Assembly (NCBI RefSeq): GCF_037038585.1
Contig: NC_092525.1
Coordinates: 29,538,367 to 29,602,366, forward strand
Source: Patagioenas fasciata
Lineage: Eukaryota > Chordata > Aves > Columbiformes > Columbidae
Direction: 5' to 3'
Length of the DNA stretch: 64,000 nt
Part shown: positions 13,861 through 28,215 of the stretch, in pieces
How the letters are laid out: every line of letters begins with the position of its first letter
Position numbering within the stretch: the first letter of the stretch is position 1
The notes under the pieces: generated by a model
Told to the model about the DNA's origin: nothing
The model's input: only the letters and a program-made list of their open reading frames with translations
The model's database searches: none
Program-made: the position numbers and the translations under genes

Positions 13861-13940
13861 ACCCGAGATTTTACGACAACATTAAAATGAGTGGGTCCGC
13901 ACGGACGCGAGTACGTCTCATTGAGACTCGGCGTGACTAG
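13861..13940 (-). promoter_or_regulatory. CpG-dense inverted-repeat cluster in the MFSD14A 3' UTR
   Basis: About ten CpG dinucleotides fall in 80 bases inside an otherwise AT-rich 3' UTR. Two near-perfect short inverted repeats are visible: GTCCG-CA-CGGAC (13895-13906) and GTCTCA-T-TGAGAC (13915-13927). The block could be a structured RNA element or a constrained protein-binding site. Its function is unknown; only composition and symmetry are seen. Confidence 0.35.
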
Positions 13941-14273
13941 AATTAAAGCTCACCACCTTAAGGAAACAGAAGGACACATGCTCATGCCTTGACTCTATTC
14001 TTTTTGTCTCTGAACTACAAAGTAAGGTTTAGTAGTAACAGTATTTCATGGCAAGCGACAAGTATGTAACAGTTTGTTTTTAAAAGCAAATTATTAATTC
14101 CATGGCAACATCTTTGGAGAAACTTCCTTCTTTTTTTTTTTTTATTCCTATGAACTTCATGCAGAAAGATAATTCTTAAGATTACCTTAAGAAATTACAT
14201 TTTTCGATGGAATTGGAATGTGTATCCCAAACTGCTGATGAAAAACAGTCTAAAAGATTTTCCTGGACTTTTG

Positions 14274-17200
14274 TCATACATTTGTATCTTGCAATAATGG
14301 TTCCTTAGCTTCACCAGGAGTCTGTGGACTGTGGGGATGGCCATGGCTGCCACAGTGTTTCTTCCAGTTGCTGGATCGTAGGTTTAGGTTTGTGTGTTCA
14401 GGAATAAACAAGGCAACAAGTAGCGCCAACAGCACAGAGCACGCTCCAAACAAGAATGGGGGTCCAGGGATTATAGAATTCTGAAAACAACAGTAACAAC
14501 ACAAAGTATTAATGAACCTCAAGACACATGTTAACAGACTCCACTTGCTAATTACATAAGTTTCAAGAGTGGGAAGAACTTTTTATTGCTACACTATAGG
14601 CAATACAGTATTTGTCCCCAGGTGCAGTCTTCTAGAAGGAATGTGGGAAGTGTTACATGCCAAGACTTAAGAGAGGGAGCACACAGCTCTGACTAATGTG
14701 TGCCAACATCCCTTTCCAGTGCAAGTTATTGCTGCTGAGTATCCTCAACAAATCAATAGCGGTTAGGAACTAAAAAAATACTGAGGGCTTGGTTAGAGGA
14801 TTAAAAGAGAAATAAACAAAACTGTACAATGGCTAAGAGGTAAATACAATGCCAGGGAGACAAGAAGAGTGGGCTGCTGCAGTTATCAGTGCATCCCCCT
14901 GCACAAGGGTCCTCCATTGTCTTATTGCCATCAGCTCTGTCTTTGAACATTAAACTAAACTATGCCAACAGCCCTCTCCAGGGGTCAGTCCAAAACCTTT
15001 TTTTAACATGCTTCATTTACAGTTAGCTTAACATGTAATACAGCATCACACTCGAGAACTGGTGGGCACATGCTGCCTTCCAAAATTCTGTTTTTGGAAT
15101 TAATAAGTAAAAGAATACCTGTTGTAAATGGTATTGTGTGACCACACTACCTCCTGGTGGTGATTCAGGCATGGGGAGTTCATTCAGTTCAACATGAAAT
15201 ATATAGAATATAAAACCATAAAGTGCTGGTCCCAAACCATTGCACAGTCCTCTAATTCCTGTTATCATCCCTTGAACAACACCTGGAAAAAGTAAAATAC
15301 ACTTATCTGTCTGTATTTATACATATATAATTATTTTTAACATATTATGAGCAGATCCGTAAGACTTTAGTCAGTTCACCTTCCAACTGATGCAAGAAGG
15401 AAAGCTTTTCTAAATGGTGTTGCACTGTGGGTAGCAATAAACAAGGGGTGCAGAAAAGTTGTCATTATAGTATATTCAAGGGTTGGGTTTTTTTTCTCCA
15501 TCTCCCTATAGGCACCAAGTAGTATTTATTGTGCTGTGTTCATTCAGAGACCAGTACATATACAATATGCATACAATGTCCTTGCAGGCAGTGTCTCAAA
15601 GAACACACTGTATGCAACCTGGACAACTGAACAATACTTTTGTCAAAAGTGAGGAAAATAACCAGCATTTTAAGTTTGCTAAATAAATAGTTTGCTGCTG
15701 TTGGGACCTGTCGAACATTTTCCCATCTGCGCCAGAAGGATGTGATACTCATGTATTACAACTTTGAGGAACTTGGATTTCAACATTTTGTGCCCTACGC
15801 TCAGGTGTGGGGCAGCTCTGTGCCACATCTGTCCTCACGGTGTTCTCTGAGGAAAACCCAAAGGATTAGGACAAAACCTACCCTGCTGGTCAGCGTCTGC
15901 AGTGCGTGAAACCAGCGCGCTCACCGCTGGGAACGTGATGCTGGACATGGCTGCGACAGCGCCGGCCGCCCACATCATCCTGCAAAACACACAAAGTCAC
16001 CGCTCTGCGTCTGCAGGTGTATATGTATGTATACATGTACACACTAAAGTGTCTCCCTTGGGTAAAGGATAAAATGCAGAAAAATGCCATATTATTCAGA
16101 CATTAACATGAAATGTACGTACCAGGGTTCTGATCCAAAGCCATACCATGCAAGTTGCAGTATTTGAAATCCCAGGCCCAGCAGGATGGTATTTTTGTTT
16201 CCAATGGACCGCATGAGTAAACTCAAAACTATTGTCTGACAGGTTAAAAAAAAAAAAAAGAAAAACATTTTATTCTAAATGTTAAATACATGCAAATAAA
16301 TTAATTTTGAAGAGACAAATAAAATTCTCCAAAAGCAGTATTTGCCAAGTATTAAGGAGCCTCTACAAAACAAATAGCAATCATTTAGTGAGTATTTCAA
16401 ACAAACTGTCACACAGGATTTAGTTTTCCCAACACAATAGATTTTGAATATTCATAAACCAACCCCTGTCTGGCCAGCAGTTTTGTCATCCAAGGTACAG
16501 GAACAGTGTTAATTGTCAGTGACTTAGAAGAACAGCTGCAGAAAGTTGAGTCCCATTTCCGGAACCACAGTATCATGGAAGTCGCCAAGTGAATGAAATA
16601 TGCAGCAGAACTTACCTGTGCAATAATGGAAAGAATCCCCAGGACTGCTATAAATGCCGCAACACTTTCAGATGAAAATCCCATTATCTATATTAAAAAA
16701 GGAAATTTGATTATTAACCTTAAAATGTGTTATCATGAAGTCACAAACATCAGTGGGGGAATACACAGTGCAGTAGACTGGTGTTATTCAACTCCTCCCT
16801 AACTTAAAAAATGTGAGGTTTTTGTTTTGGTTGTTTGTTTTTGTTTGTTTGTTTTTGTTTCGTAGTAATTAAATCAAGCAATTATACAAAAACAAAGGGG
16901 CATGAATAGAAAACAAGTAAATGGTTCCTTCAAAAAATTTAAAGAGTTTAACATAGTAAACAGCATAGTCCAAGAATAAGGCAAATGATTAAAAAAAATA
17001 AGAAATTGTTTTCTAACTTGTTCATCTCTCTTTTGTCTCTCTAAAAAGAGACAAAAGCAACAGCAAGAGGACTTAAATCCTTAAAGCTGAAAGCTTTTCA
17101 ATGACACTAATGATCTATACTTTCTGTATTAACTCAGCAATACTGAAAACTTTCCTACACATTTGCTTTTGTTCAAATTCATACCAAAACATTAAGTTAC

Positions 17201-20200
17201 CTGTCTGAGGTAAAGGAAGAAGCTGGAATATTGACCTGCCTCTGGGAGGTAGGAAAGAAAGACTGTTATGCAGATTAGCAGCACAATCGAGTCCTGGCCG
17301 ACCTTCTTCAGTGACTATGGCAAGAAAAAAGTATAAAATGGTTAATGTTCATATTCTGAAAAGTTTACTTAGCAAGAGTTTGAAATGTCAATTAAAGAAA
17401 CTATTGTGTGGTACCACCAAAACACCTCCTGCATGTTTAGCAAGGTCATGGCAAAAGTATTAGCAGCAATGCAAGGTTAAATGTGAAAAAACACAGGCTT
17501 TGTTTTTGAAGCTTGAGATGCAGAAAAACTCAGTCTTTCCTGTCTCAAAAGCTCAGTGTTTACAAATAACTCAATACCCCATATTTAAATAGCTTACTGC
17601 AAAAGGGTCAGCCTGTTCCCATGAAATGGGTGCTCCCCAGGATGCCGGCCGCATCTTCTCTGGCAGCGATTCTGGTACAGCAACAAGAATAAAACAAATG
17701 TCTAACAAGGCTATTGCTGTAGCCAGGACCACAACCAAGCTGTCTCCGTAGACTCGACCAAGGTAGGCACCGATAGCGGGGCTGGTGACCAAACTTGCCG
17801 CAAAAGTTGCTGAAACCTACAACAAATAACAGCTGGTAAGATTTTCAATTATTTAAGTCAACAGTATTATTACCCGCTTTTCCTCATTTTCAGAAGCCTA
17901 ACCATTCTAATCATGCAGTGATTAAACGTAACCTGTGTCCTGTGACTATGTGGTAGCAGTGGTATGTTTTAGATAGACAAAAGTTTTCAAGAAAAGCTTT
18001 TTTTTTGTTTTGTTTCTGGACAGCAGTGTGAGGCTCACAGCTCTCTTACATGTACTGACATAATTAGGTGTAATTAACTATACACTCTGCTCATATCTCT
18101 GGGCAGTGATGAGCTGTATTTAATCTTCATATTAGCAAAATACGCAAGGCCTGTTGAGAAAAAAAAATCCACGTATTCAGAGCATATTAATCTAACTCAG
18201 AGAGCAGTGGATCTTCAGAGAGCAGTTTTCAGTTAACCAGCTGGCCTTAGTGTGAAAGGTGTTAACTGCCAAACTGAAGCACTTTTCTCAATACATCTCA
18301 ATCCCTGACACATAAAGGCAGAAAGAAACTATTCAGTGCTACATCCACTGCTTTTGGCTCTTCCTGCTGAATAAGACAATGGATTCTGTAACTTGGATGC
18401 AACAACTGAGTTGCTAAACCATAACACGTAGGGTTGTGAAGGCTCCCAAGATCTGGCAGGTTATTGGGAGATACTGGAGAACTGGAGGTGAGTTGTAAGA
18501 ACTTAAGACAGACAAGTTACTCAGCTACACTTGCTCTGAAGCGCAGCAGTGTCACTGGGGACATGGGCAGGTGTGGTCAAGACACCATACAACATCAGTT
18601 CCAAAATTATGCAGAAACAAAAGGTCAGGTCTTTTAAAAGATGACAGAGTAGTGCTAGTGTAAGAAACAGTGGTGGAATAACTGAAGTCCCTCAAATCAC
18701 AGCATTAACACTGATAATAACTGTGAAGATAGCCATCTGAAACACAGCTTTTAACACGGCCACAGGGTGTTTTAACTAGAATCGGAATATTCAAGATACT
18801 CCAAACTAAAATCAACTTGCTAGAGAACAACCCAAAATACAATTTTGAAAATCTTTACCTATTCAAGTATTTAGCACTGAACACCACAGAAAAAGAGCCA
18901 AAAAAATACATACCAAACCATAGGCCATGCTTCTTTCATGTTCTTGGGTTATGTCTGCTACATATGCAAAAACCACAGAAAATGTCACTGCAAAAACTCC
19001 AGAGACAGAGATAACAGCGAAGTACCACCTAGGAACATTATACAAAAATTAGAACAGCTAAATGCAAACAAAAAGTCTCTACAATCCAAGTCCAGTTCAA
19101 CAGTAAATCCTCTTGTCCAACTTCTTCTGACAAATATCAAGATAAATGTGGATAAAGCCAATGTGAATGCGTGTTGATATAGTTGGGGAATATCCCCTTA
19201 GCGCACCCAGTACAAAGATAAACAGCATAATTTTGTAGCTTCTACAAAAAGCTGCTGTGATTAAGTATTTCTAGGAAACAAGGTGTTAGACTAACTTTGA
19301 CTGGAGGCCTAAGTCCCAAAGAAAATTAGGAACCTCAGTATTTTGAGAATCTGGTCATTGAGAGGTCTCTCAACATTAGCTTTATCTTTATGCTATAGAT
19401 CCTGGCATTCACATCATTTGAAATGTTAATCTGCACTTAGAAACGAGCAACTTCCCAGAAGAGGGATGAAGAATCCATGAAGAATCTGTGTGACTGGAGA
19501 CAAAACTGCAGAGGCTCAGGGAGCTGCTTGCACAGCTGGTTCAGTGCAGCCTGTGCTGTCCCAGCTGCACCATGGTACCGCACACGGGCACCCCATACCC
19601 CCAGAGTTCTGCCCTGCGGAACATAAGCACCAGCTAAGAGCTTGTGAACTTGCTTCAAAGCTGATGGATTTTAAAACTTGACAGAAGTACAACCCTGCAG
19701 CAACATTTTAGGTTACAAATGGTTACTTTCATGCACTAGCTAGCATTAGGCAAGGTTTTAATTTCTGGATAGCTGGTTAGTATTTGAGTACTACAGCCAC
19801 AATAAAGACCTGCAGAGTTTACCAGATAGCATTCTAGTATCTTCTGCAAATGTGCTGAAGTAGGAAGTAGGGCCTACAGCACAGAGCTCAGAACAGCAGC
19901 TCTTAACATTGTGACCAAGTCATTCGGCCTCAGGGCAGCTGCTTCAGTTTGGCTCTGTTCTCCCAGCTTTGCACTGAAGTAATAGAAAAGCTTCAACCTT
20001 CCATGGAACACAAACAATATTTTATCAACAATGCTACAAGCATAAGCCTTATATGGTAACCTTGACAAGAAATGGCAAATCTAGTGTGAAAGTGTTTACT
20101 AACCATGGGCTGATCTTCATTAGTGGTATTGGTGCACAGGTGAAAAATACTGTTAGCAGCAAGAAGGACTTTCGTCCCCACACATCAGACAGGGCACCTA

Positions 20201-23200
20201 TGAGTGGGGCACTGAGGAACGATAATAAGCCCTAAATGAAACAAAACTTAAGTTAAACCTAGATGGTTAGAATTGTGACAGCCAACTGTACCACAATCTG
20301 AGAGCAAGCAGAGCTGTATTTTTATTCAAGTTGATGACTATAGTGCAATGCATCAAAGGCAATATGGTCAGGCATTACTAATCTGTCTCATGTCTGGTTA
20401 CATAAAGTTTGAGATTTATTAACTCAGAGCTACACAAAATTCAAAATGCAGATGATCCAGTGATACTAGCATTTTTATAAACTGTGTTTTATAGCTTTAT
20501 CTATTTCTATTTCACATAAATGTAAGCAATTGAAAATACCCTACTGGAGCAACAAACATTACGTAAAAAATTATCAAATTTATTAATAAACACATTTGGG
20601 ATTAGTCAATTACATTTTTTATTTGTTGAGCCCAAACAGCAGGTACAGAGCAAAAATATCTCATTAAAAGTAAAACGATACATATTTTGCCTTTTTAGGA
20701 ATAATTTATTCTCATGCTTTATTTATACCAAAAGGCTATATTAAAAAAAAAATATTGAATGTTCCTCTCATTTGTCAATGATTCCTATATTCCTCCCACC
20801 ACTCACTTTAAATTGTACTTGTGATTAACTTCTGTCACCTTACCTTTACTCCTTGAATTAGACCATTCATTAGAAATGTATGTTTTGGGAAGGTTTCATG
20901 CAAAACCTGGAGAAATAGAAACACTGTCATTTACTATTAACCATAAATATTGCTCATGATGCATCCAACTTCTACAGTGGCACACCCACAGTAGTTTTCT
21001 GTTTTCATAGAACATAAAGAAAAAGACACCACAAATAATCTATTTAATCTTTAATTCACATGGAAGTTACTTTGAGATTTTAGCTGCACTTGGTAGAGGC
21101 CTTGGTTCTCTCAACATTTTGGGAAGGATTCAGGTCATCCAACCTCCGTGTCTGAAATCTAAATAGGCCACAGAGAACCTAGAACATGATCTCAAACCAG
21201 ACTCTCCACACATTACTGTGTCATCTGGTGGGGGGCTGGGGAGAGAGAGGAGAGACATCGTTCTGAAGTATCTCTCAATTTGGTGATGAGACTCTGGATA
21301 CACAGGTTAAAACAGGCACCTCCCTCAGTCTGACTTGTGTTACGTGAGGTGGATTCCATTCAGTGACCAACGTGCAGTTTATATCCAAGAGACTGTTCAT
21401 GGTTAACATCTGCTTACACAGCCGCACCAAGACTGCATTTTAAGTGGAGTTTGCTTGGAGATCTTTAAGCCTTTGGTCCTTTTAATTTGTAAGCATGTGT
21501 CACTCTCAAAGATTAAATCCAAACAGAAAGCAACCAACTACATTAGAAAAGAATTTGGTACAAACATGTTGGTATGACTGTCTCGCTAATCATAGGGAAG
21601 CTTTGACTGGTGTAACAGGGTCTGAGCTCTGAAGCTTCCATTTAAAGCACAGCCAGGTCAGCAAACTTCTCCCTACCTACACACACATGCTTGCATAATT
21701 TTACCCAATTTAAAGTGTATTTTTGTCCTTACATTTGTAATGTGCCAACTTTTTGTAGCATCTTGAAAGGAAAGATAATTTCATTACTGTCTTACTGATT
21801 TCAAGTAAAAAAATAATCACATGTAAGCTTGAGTGTTGGCAGACTTGCATGTAAATAGCTACGCTGCATCATTACACTGCTTTAATGAAATAATTCAAAA
21901 TTCCTGATTCCATGTAAAAACACAAAACTTTTCACCTGCACAACAGAACAGCTCAATGATATATAGTTTTCATTTAATTCAGAACATGCTCAGTGCCTTT
22001 GCAGTAACTGCCCCATATCCCATACAGGGCAAAAAAAGCTTAAACGTATCACTCACCACCAGAGTGGGTGCTGTCAAGAGCCCCCAAGCAAAAAACTCCA
22101 AGAAGATCACTATCACAGCATGGTAGACACTAGGTGAACCTATTCCTTGAGCCTAAAAGAAGAGAAAAAACAGGTAATTAAAACAACTAACAATATATCA
22201 TAGTAATGAGAAATGCATATGAACACTATGAACAGAAGGACTGAAAAATGAAGGACTTAAAACACTGGAATACAGTTACTCGACCTAACTGGTACTTTGC
22301 AGCTAATATGCTGAGGTGCATTAATCCTCCACAGAATACAAAAGGCACTCCCACCTCAAAAAATAAACCACTTACACTGCCAGTCTGGGAAACAAGGATG
22401 CTACTGAAAGCAGAATCAGACTCTTATTTGGAGAATTAGTGTCTTTTCCTTGAGAAAAATGCTTAAGCCCACACAATGCTGCAGGGAAAACAAGTTTTCA
22501 TAATTTCAAAACATGGCAGAGTGCTCGCACTTGGCTATCCCAAAGTCTAATTACCTAGTCTATCAAACAGCCTTCAAGTACTTCTTTTAGTAAAAGGCAG
22601 CATGGTTGAGCTCAAAACTTTGATAGCTCTAAATCAAGAAAAACTGAAATAATTAACGCCAGAAATTAATCTCAGGAACCGCACGGATCACTTCCCAAAC
22701 ATTGACAGCATGCCTATTACCTACAATGTGCTTCAAAAGTAGGAAGAGATCTAGATGAAAGACTTCAAATAAGGAACTTCAAATACTTTGGTCATTTGGA
22801 ATAATCAGAAGTAGCATTTGAGGAGAACAAAAAGAGTATGGGTGGGACAACCTGCTCATCTCCCAGACTCTCTAAATGCTACCCTGTCAAACAACATGCC
22901 AAAGTTAATCATTTGCAAATTGAGGAAACGATGCACCAATTATTTTCATATGAAGGCAGCAGTATGAATAAGTAATCAGAAATCTCATATGCATTCTTTA
23001 TGCTTAGAAGTGCTGCCTTAACATCTACTTTCCTGGCCTTGTGTGAAGGGGAGTTACTAACAGAGTAGTGCTGATGTGACAGACCCAGCACTTACACTGA
23101 GCAAACACACACAGGCTGAAATCCTGAGCTGCTTCTCAAGAAGGCTCAGAGGGATCTTATCAACATGTATAAATATCTGATGGGAAGGAGCACAGATGAC

Positions 23201-26200
23201 ACAGCCAGACTCTTGTCAGAGGCATTCAGTGACTTAAACCTCGAACAAAACAAACCCCTGGAAACAGGCAGCCCAGTGAGGCTGTGGAACATCCGTCCCC
23301 AAACCTGACTGGTCATGGCCCTCAGTAAACTGCTCCAGCTGACCCTGTTATTAGAGATGTTCAGAGGTGCCCTCCAATCTCAAATGCTATGCAATTTTAA
23401 GTTTTGGTTAGGTAATACTAGAGTCTTTCTTTTATTGCAAGATCTATGCAAGTCATACTTAGCTTTTCTGTATTTCCAACACAGAAGAAAAAAAGCCTTT
23501 TAAACAACTGTAGGAAATAAATACAGAAGATCGCACTGGCCATTCACCCCTATTGCTAGAAAAGATCATAATTTTCAAAAGTAACCGTATCAATATATAA
23601 AAGGTGAGCTACAAAAGCACCTTAGCACTGTGGGTTTTTCTTTCTTTTTCTTTCCCAGGCTCTCTTCAGTAAATACAGACATCATACCATACAGCTCTTT
23701 CTGCTATTTTTTCATGCTGTTCTCTTAAGGAGGTAAATTAACAGTCTTTATAGGTACAGAAACTGGCTATAGTTATCTTCACTTCCCACAATTCCTTTCC
23801 CTTTCCACCCACAATGCTTATTTTAGTTTTGGGCTAAAAACTGATCCAGCTCAGCACAAACTGTAAGCAATGATCTTAGTTGTCTGCCTCAGTCTGATAC
23901 AGAAAATCAGGTTCATTCTTGTAGTCCCCAGATTCCTGTCACGTTACTGGCTCGTGACTCCCAAGGCATTACAGACGCTTGAGGAGTCATGAGCCATGCC
24001 TGGCCCTCCAAGCCCAAGGTTCAAAGGCACCTCCATTCTGTTCACACACAGCAAACACAGACTGACTCTGTGCTGCCCTTGTCCAGCTCTGGGCAGCTAC
24101 CCAGAGATCCCACACAAACCAAACCAGCAAAGTGAACCCTGGGCTTGTCCTGCATGGCTATCAACTGTTGGCGGCTGTGATCAGCCCAACTAGATGTTTC
24201 TATTTCACTGGCAGATGTGGATCCTGAGAGTTAAGCTTTCTTCTTGCTAACACTCACTTATCACAGGGACTTAAAATTTGTCTTTATCTATAAAAAATGA
24301 AGTCATTTAGTCACATCTAGATTATCACCTCTGTAGCTATTTTTCAAGATGGTTGCAACCATAAAGTATCAAAAATACTCCTGAGGTGGAATAGTGAAGA
24401 TCAGAAGTGGTTACATTACAGTGCATTAAGATATACTATGTCCATTCAGTACACAAGACCTAAGTACTAGTCTGATGTACTCTCACACCCCAACGAGAAC
24501 AGATGTTGAGTATTCAGGCCCCTCTTACTCCACAAACCCGCCCTGCTGTGCTTTACAAACTGGCTAATGTAGTGTCATGTAATGTAACAACCCCAGTGCA
24601 ACCACATCGGAAGACCTTACACCTGGAGATAAAAGATAGAGAGCCTCTGCGTGAACAACCCGGAACAGAGATGTTCCAATCACGAGCAACAGCAACCCTT
24701 CTTATGTTTGGCAAAATCTGTGGCACAAAATAGGGCTCTAAGTGCCCCTTTCTCTAGTTAGAAAATGTCTAACCAAACACTTTCTACTGTCAGTCATGCC
24801 AGTCATAAAATGTGTATATGCCAGGCAACCCTAAGAACACACTTCTGACAACAACAGAATAACTATCAAAGCAACAAAGGCATCGGATATAAGATCACAG
24901 CTGCTGCTCCTCGTCTGGAAGAGGTACCAAATGTCATACTAAGCTCTAATTCTTTCCAGCATTGCCCAGACGTGCACCTCCTAATTCATTTATCGAGCAC
25001 TTGAAAAATGCATAATCTTACGTAAAATGAATTCCAACTGGTCATAAAGGAAGGTAAAATTAACGACAGGGTTGAAACCACTTCACTGCTGTTACTGCCT
25101 CTCTTGTGACAACACAGACTTGAGTACACATCACATTGTCTTCTGTGATACAGCTACTAAGCTGCAGAGAGAACACCACAAAAATACCACCAGACATCAA
25201 CCCAACCTCCTGCACCACCCACTGCCTTGCCAAGGGGATCCAGCATAGTCTGGGCAGGAGAAAAGGCTTTGCAGAGGCAAGGTTTCATTTCCAGATCAGT
25301 GATTATAAGTAACAATATATTGACAGAAGCTCCCCATCAGTAAACTCTTTTTGCCTGTGACACTGCCCCACTGCCAGCAAAAGAGTCACAGGGTTTTCTT
25401 TTACGTCAAATAATTTCAAAATAAACCAATCAGGCTGGAAACTGTACACTTAGATGCACAATTAATCACTGGTTTGCCAGTTAGAGACATTCAAGGCATG
25501 AGCAATTTTCATTTATCTGTTTCACACAATGTCACATAGCATGTTGGTTAGCCAAAGAAACTAAGGAAACTGAGCACAGAAGGCTAATTAAATGTTCCAG
25601 CAAAAAAAATCCAAGCATAAAGATTTTGCTGTCATTGTAAAGAAGACTGCTCTACCAGACCTTATAACTTTAAAAATGTATTTAAAGTGAATTCTCAAAA
25701 CATTTATTTGGAAGTAGAAAATATCTCAAACTGGTATTTTTGTTACCTAACAACCATCTACATACCTTCATCTAATGTTAATAGCTCACTTTTCCACCGC
25801 TTTGAAAACAACTGAAAATCATGCAGAACTCACACAAGTTTGCATTCTACTTTTGAACTGGTGGGAAACACTGATACCAAATGCAGTTACTGTAATATCC
25901 TTTCTCCTTTCTTGGCAAACGAAAGTGAAAATTGAGAGATAAAGGAGACTTGGAAGTATACTTTCTTTTAATCAATTATTACCCCAGAGAGAAATTTGAA
26001 AGCACCATGTCCTATGAGTAACAACATTTACTCTGCTTCTATTAGTAATTCTAAAATATTTGCATTTAACATTTGTACAAGGTAATCTCATACATTTCAG
26101 TCTTTACAAAGAGCAGGAAAACATGTCCTGGAAAACATCAGCATCACTGGAATTAGCTTTGCTTCTTACCACTAAGTAATCCAGGCAGTTGGTCACCAGT

Positions 26201-27351
26201 TCAACGAACAACTATAACGACTAACACCTCCCTCTTCTCCAATATCGTTCAAAAAACAAACTGAAAGGCCACCAGCAGTTTAGTCTGTCAAGATGTCTCT
26301 TTATTTGAAATACTAATACTGTATTTAGAAGAGTGCACATCAAAGCTACACAATGTTACACAGTTGAAAAAATCCAGGGCCATTGATACATTTGAAGTAA
26401 TGCTACTCATCAACTGAAAAAAAAAAATCAAGCTACAGCAGCTGAAACATTTAACAACTCCCCTTCTTTTTAAAACTGATATATTTAAGAGGAAGCAAGA
26501 CAGTGGGAGGGAGCTGCAAAACACTTCTTCCAGACACCCTTTATGGGACTCCTCTGATACAAGAGTTAGTCCCACTCGTTGGCCTGTTCCTTCTCAGACT
26601 GCGGGAGAAGAGGACGAAGGTGCCGGTGACCCCGCTCCCCGTGCGGGCAGAGCCCACCCCGGCGGGCCCGGGCCGCTCCCACTGCTCTTGCCAAGGCCCA
26701 ACGGCCGCCCGCGCGCCCCTACCGCTCGCCAACCGCCGGATCCCGGCAGCGCTTCCTGCCGCAAAGCGTCACTTAACGAATATTCAATGCAAAGTTGGGT
26801 TCGAACGCTTGCTGTTGGTCTCGCACACGTGAGCCGCAGTCACCTGTGCCTCAGCCCCGGGCCACCGCTGCTCTGCACAGCTGTCCCGAGCAGCTCGGCC
26901 CGCACTGAGGAGCGGCACTGACGAAGGGACCCGAGCGAGCGTGACGCCCTCACAGGTGTTTCTCGGGCAACTGCCTCACGGAAACCAGCCCGGGATGCCG
27001 AGCGAAGTTATGGCGGCCGCAGCAACCCGCAGCATAAAGAAACGGAAAGCTCGCCAGAGCTCGGCCCGTCACCCCGCAGCACGGCCCCGCCAGGCCCGCG
27101 GGCCCACCGCCCGCCTCGCACCTGCCGCGGGCCCCTGCCCGACGGCTGCCAGCTCTCCGCACCGCCGCGGGACTCGGGCCCCCCCCGCCGCCAGTTCGCC
27201 TCACAGCCGCCCCCCTGCCCCCTCCAGCTCGCCCCACAGCCGCCCCGGCACTGCCTGGCCTCACCGTCCCGCCGTCCTTAATGATGATCTTCTTGGCCAG
27301 CATGATACTGCGGTTCACGGCGCGTTTCTTCTTCTTCCCCCCCTGGGTCAT
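14274..27351 (-). CDS. MFSD14A: Major facilitator superfamily domain-containing protein 14A (HIAT1), complete
   Basis: This is a 12-span membrane protein of the major facilitator superfamily. Its substrate is unsettled; it resembles sugar transporters, and loss in mouse causes globozoospermia. Twelve exons in transcript order: 27265-27351 (ATG), 22057-22152, 20844-20906, 20104-20231, 18914-19028, 17598-17816, 17201-17314, 16616-16687, 16123-16235, 15882-15979, 15119-15282, 14274-14480 (TGA). All introns are GT-AG and the phases join to 491 aa (human 490). The N terminus is basic (MTQGGKKKKR), followed by hydrophobic segments. The MFS loop motif GALSDVWGRKS spans the first half, and the DITQEHERSMAYG loop is conserved. 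The C terminus is GEAKEPLLQDTNV as in human. The loop encoded by the end of exon 11 (ELPMPESPPGGSVVTQ) differs most from human. The start codon sits in the CpG island. Confidence 0.97.
23120..23400 (+). mobile_element. CR1 LINE 3'-end fragment in MFSD14A intron 1
   Basis: The sequence resembles the CR1 tail: AAGGCTCAGAGGGATCTTAT, then a region like the CR1 ORF2 end, GAGGCTGTGGAACATCCGTC, and a terminal stretch like the usual ...GAGGTGCCCTCCAATCTCAA. It is 5'-truncated, as most avian CR1 copies are, and noticeably diverged, so it is an old insertion. It is antisense to MFSD14A. Confidence 0.75.
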
Positions 27352-28060
27352 TTTACCATCCTACAGCCCCGGGGAGGAGCGGGGGCAGCAGCGAACCCTC
27401 CCCAGCAGCCGGGCCTTCACCTCCCCTCCCCGAGCGGCCACCGCTCACGCACCCTGCGCCATCTTGCCCAGCCACCCCCGTCGCAAGCCGCCGCCGCGCA
27501 TCACGCGATCGCCCCATTGGCCGGCCGGCGGTCACGTGCGCCAGGCCGCCCCTCCGCCCCGGGGCCGGCCGCCACCGCCTCGGTTGTTCCCTTTCAAAAA
27601 TCTGATGGTCAGGGTTGGAAGAAATACCCAGATTTTAAAAACGAAATAAAACACACTGCTGCCAGAAAGCCGTGCGGCTGGCTGTGGCGCGGCCGAGAGA
27701 GCCCGTGCGCGGCCCCTCGCGGAGGGCTCGGTGCGGCGGTGCCTGCTCGGCCGCGGTGCCCGGGAGCGCGGAGCCCGTCACTCCGGGCTGAGCAGCCTCC
27801 ACCTCCCGGCACACCGAGCCCACCTGCACTGTGCCAGACACACTCGACTTTGTTCCCAATCCGGACAACGCTGGGATTTTGAAACACGTATCTCGGCCTC
27901 TTCTACCCCTCAGAAGCCTCAGTTTCTCTCCCGGTTCCGCAGGCACCGGGCCGCTCCCAGCCCCTTCCTCCCGCCCCGGGCTGCCCGAGGGGCCTGCAAA
28001 GAACGAGCAAAACCCCGCAGTTCTTACTGGATACACCTGTTGGACACTGAAAGGCCTTTC
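26590..28060 (-). promoter_or_regulatory. MFSD14A: CpG-island promoter and 5' UTR of MFSD14A
   Basis: A GC- and CpG-rich block surrounds the MFSD14A start codon (27351) and is densest at about 27000-27560. No TATA box is obvious near the start. Transcription to the left is expected to begin a short distance right of 27351. Long open frames on both strands here (the largest is 26941-27882 on +) come from GC richness and lack stop codons for that reason only. They have low-complexity Pro/Ala/Arg composition. Confidence 0.75.
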
Positions 28061-28215
28061 TACAGCCCAAGTACACAACCACAGATATAATCCATCTTAA
28101 AAATCCAATTTGGAAACGTTCTGCTTTCTTATTCTTAAGATTTAAGTTAGCTTGTGAAAGCTTTGGCAACTTCAAACAGGCAGGTCATTTCAGGTTCTGA
28201 TTTACCACAGAGTAA

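Larger units (their letters stand above)
13145..14273 (-). other. MFSD14A: MFSD14A 3' UTR
   Basis: This is AT-rich sequence downstream of the MFSD14A stop. A minus-strand AATAAA (TTTATT at 13164-13169 on +) gives a likely 3' end near 13145. It contains an unusual CpG-dense cluster with small inverted repeats at 13861-13940, which is listed separately. Confidence 0.6.

Noticed and set aside
26941-27882. 313-codon open frame on + in the MFSD14A CpG island
   Set aside because: It is low-complexity Pro/Ala/Arg composition caused by GC richness. It overlaps the antisense first exon of MFSD14A and has no recognised domain.
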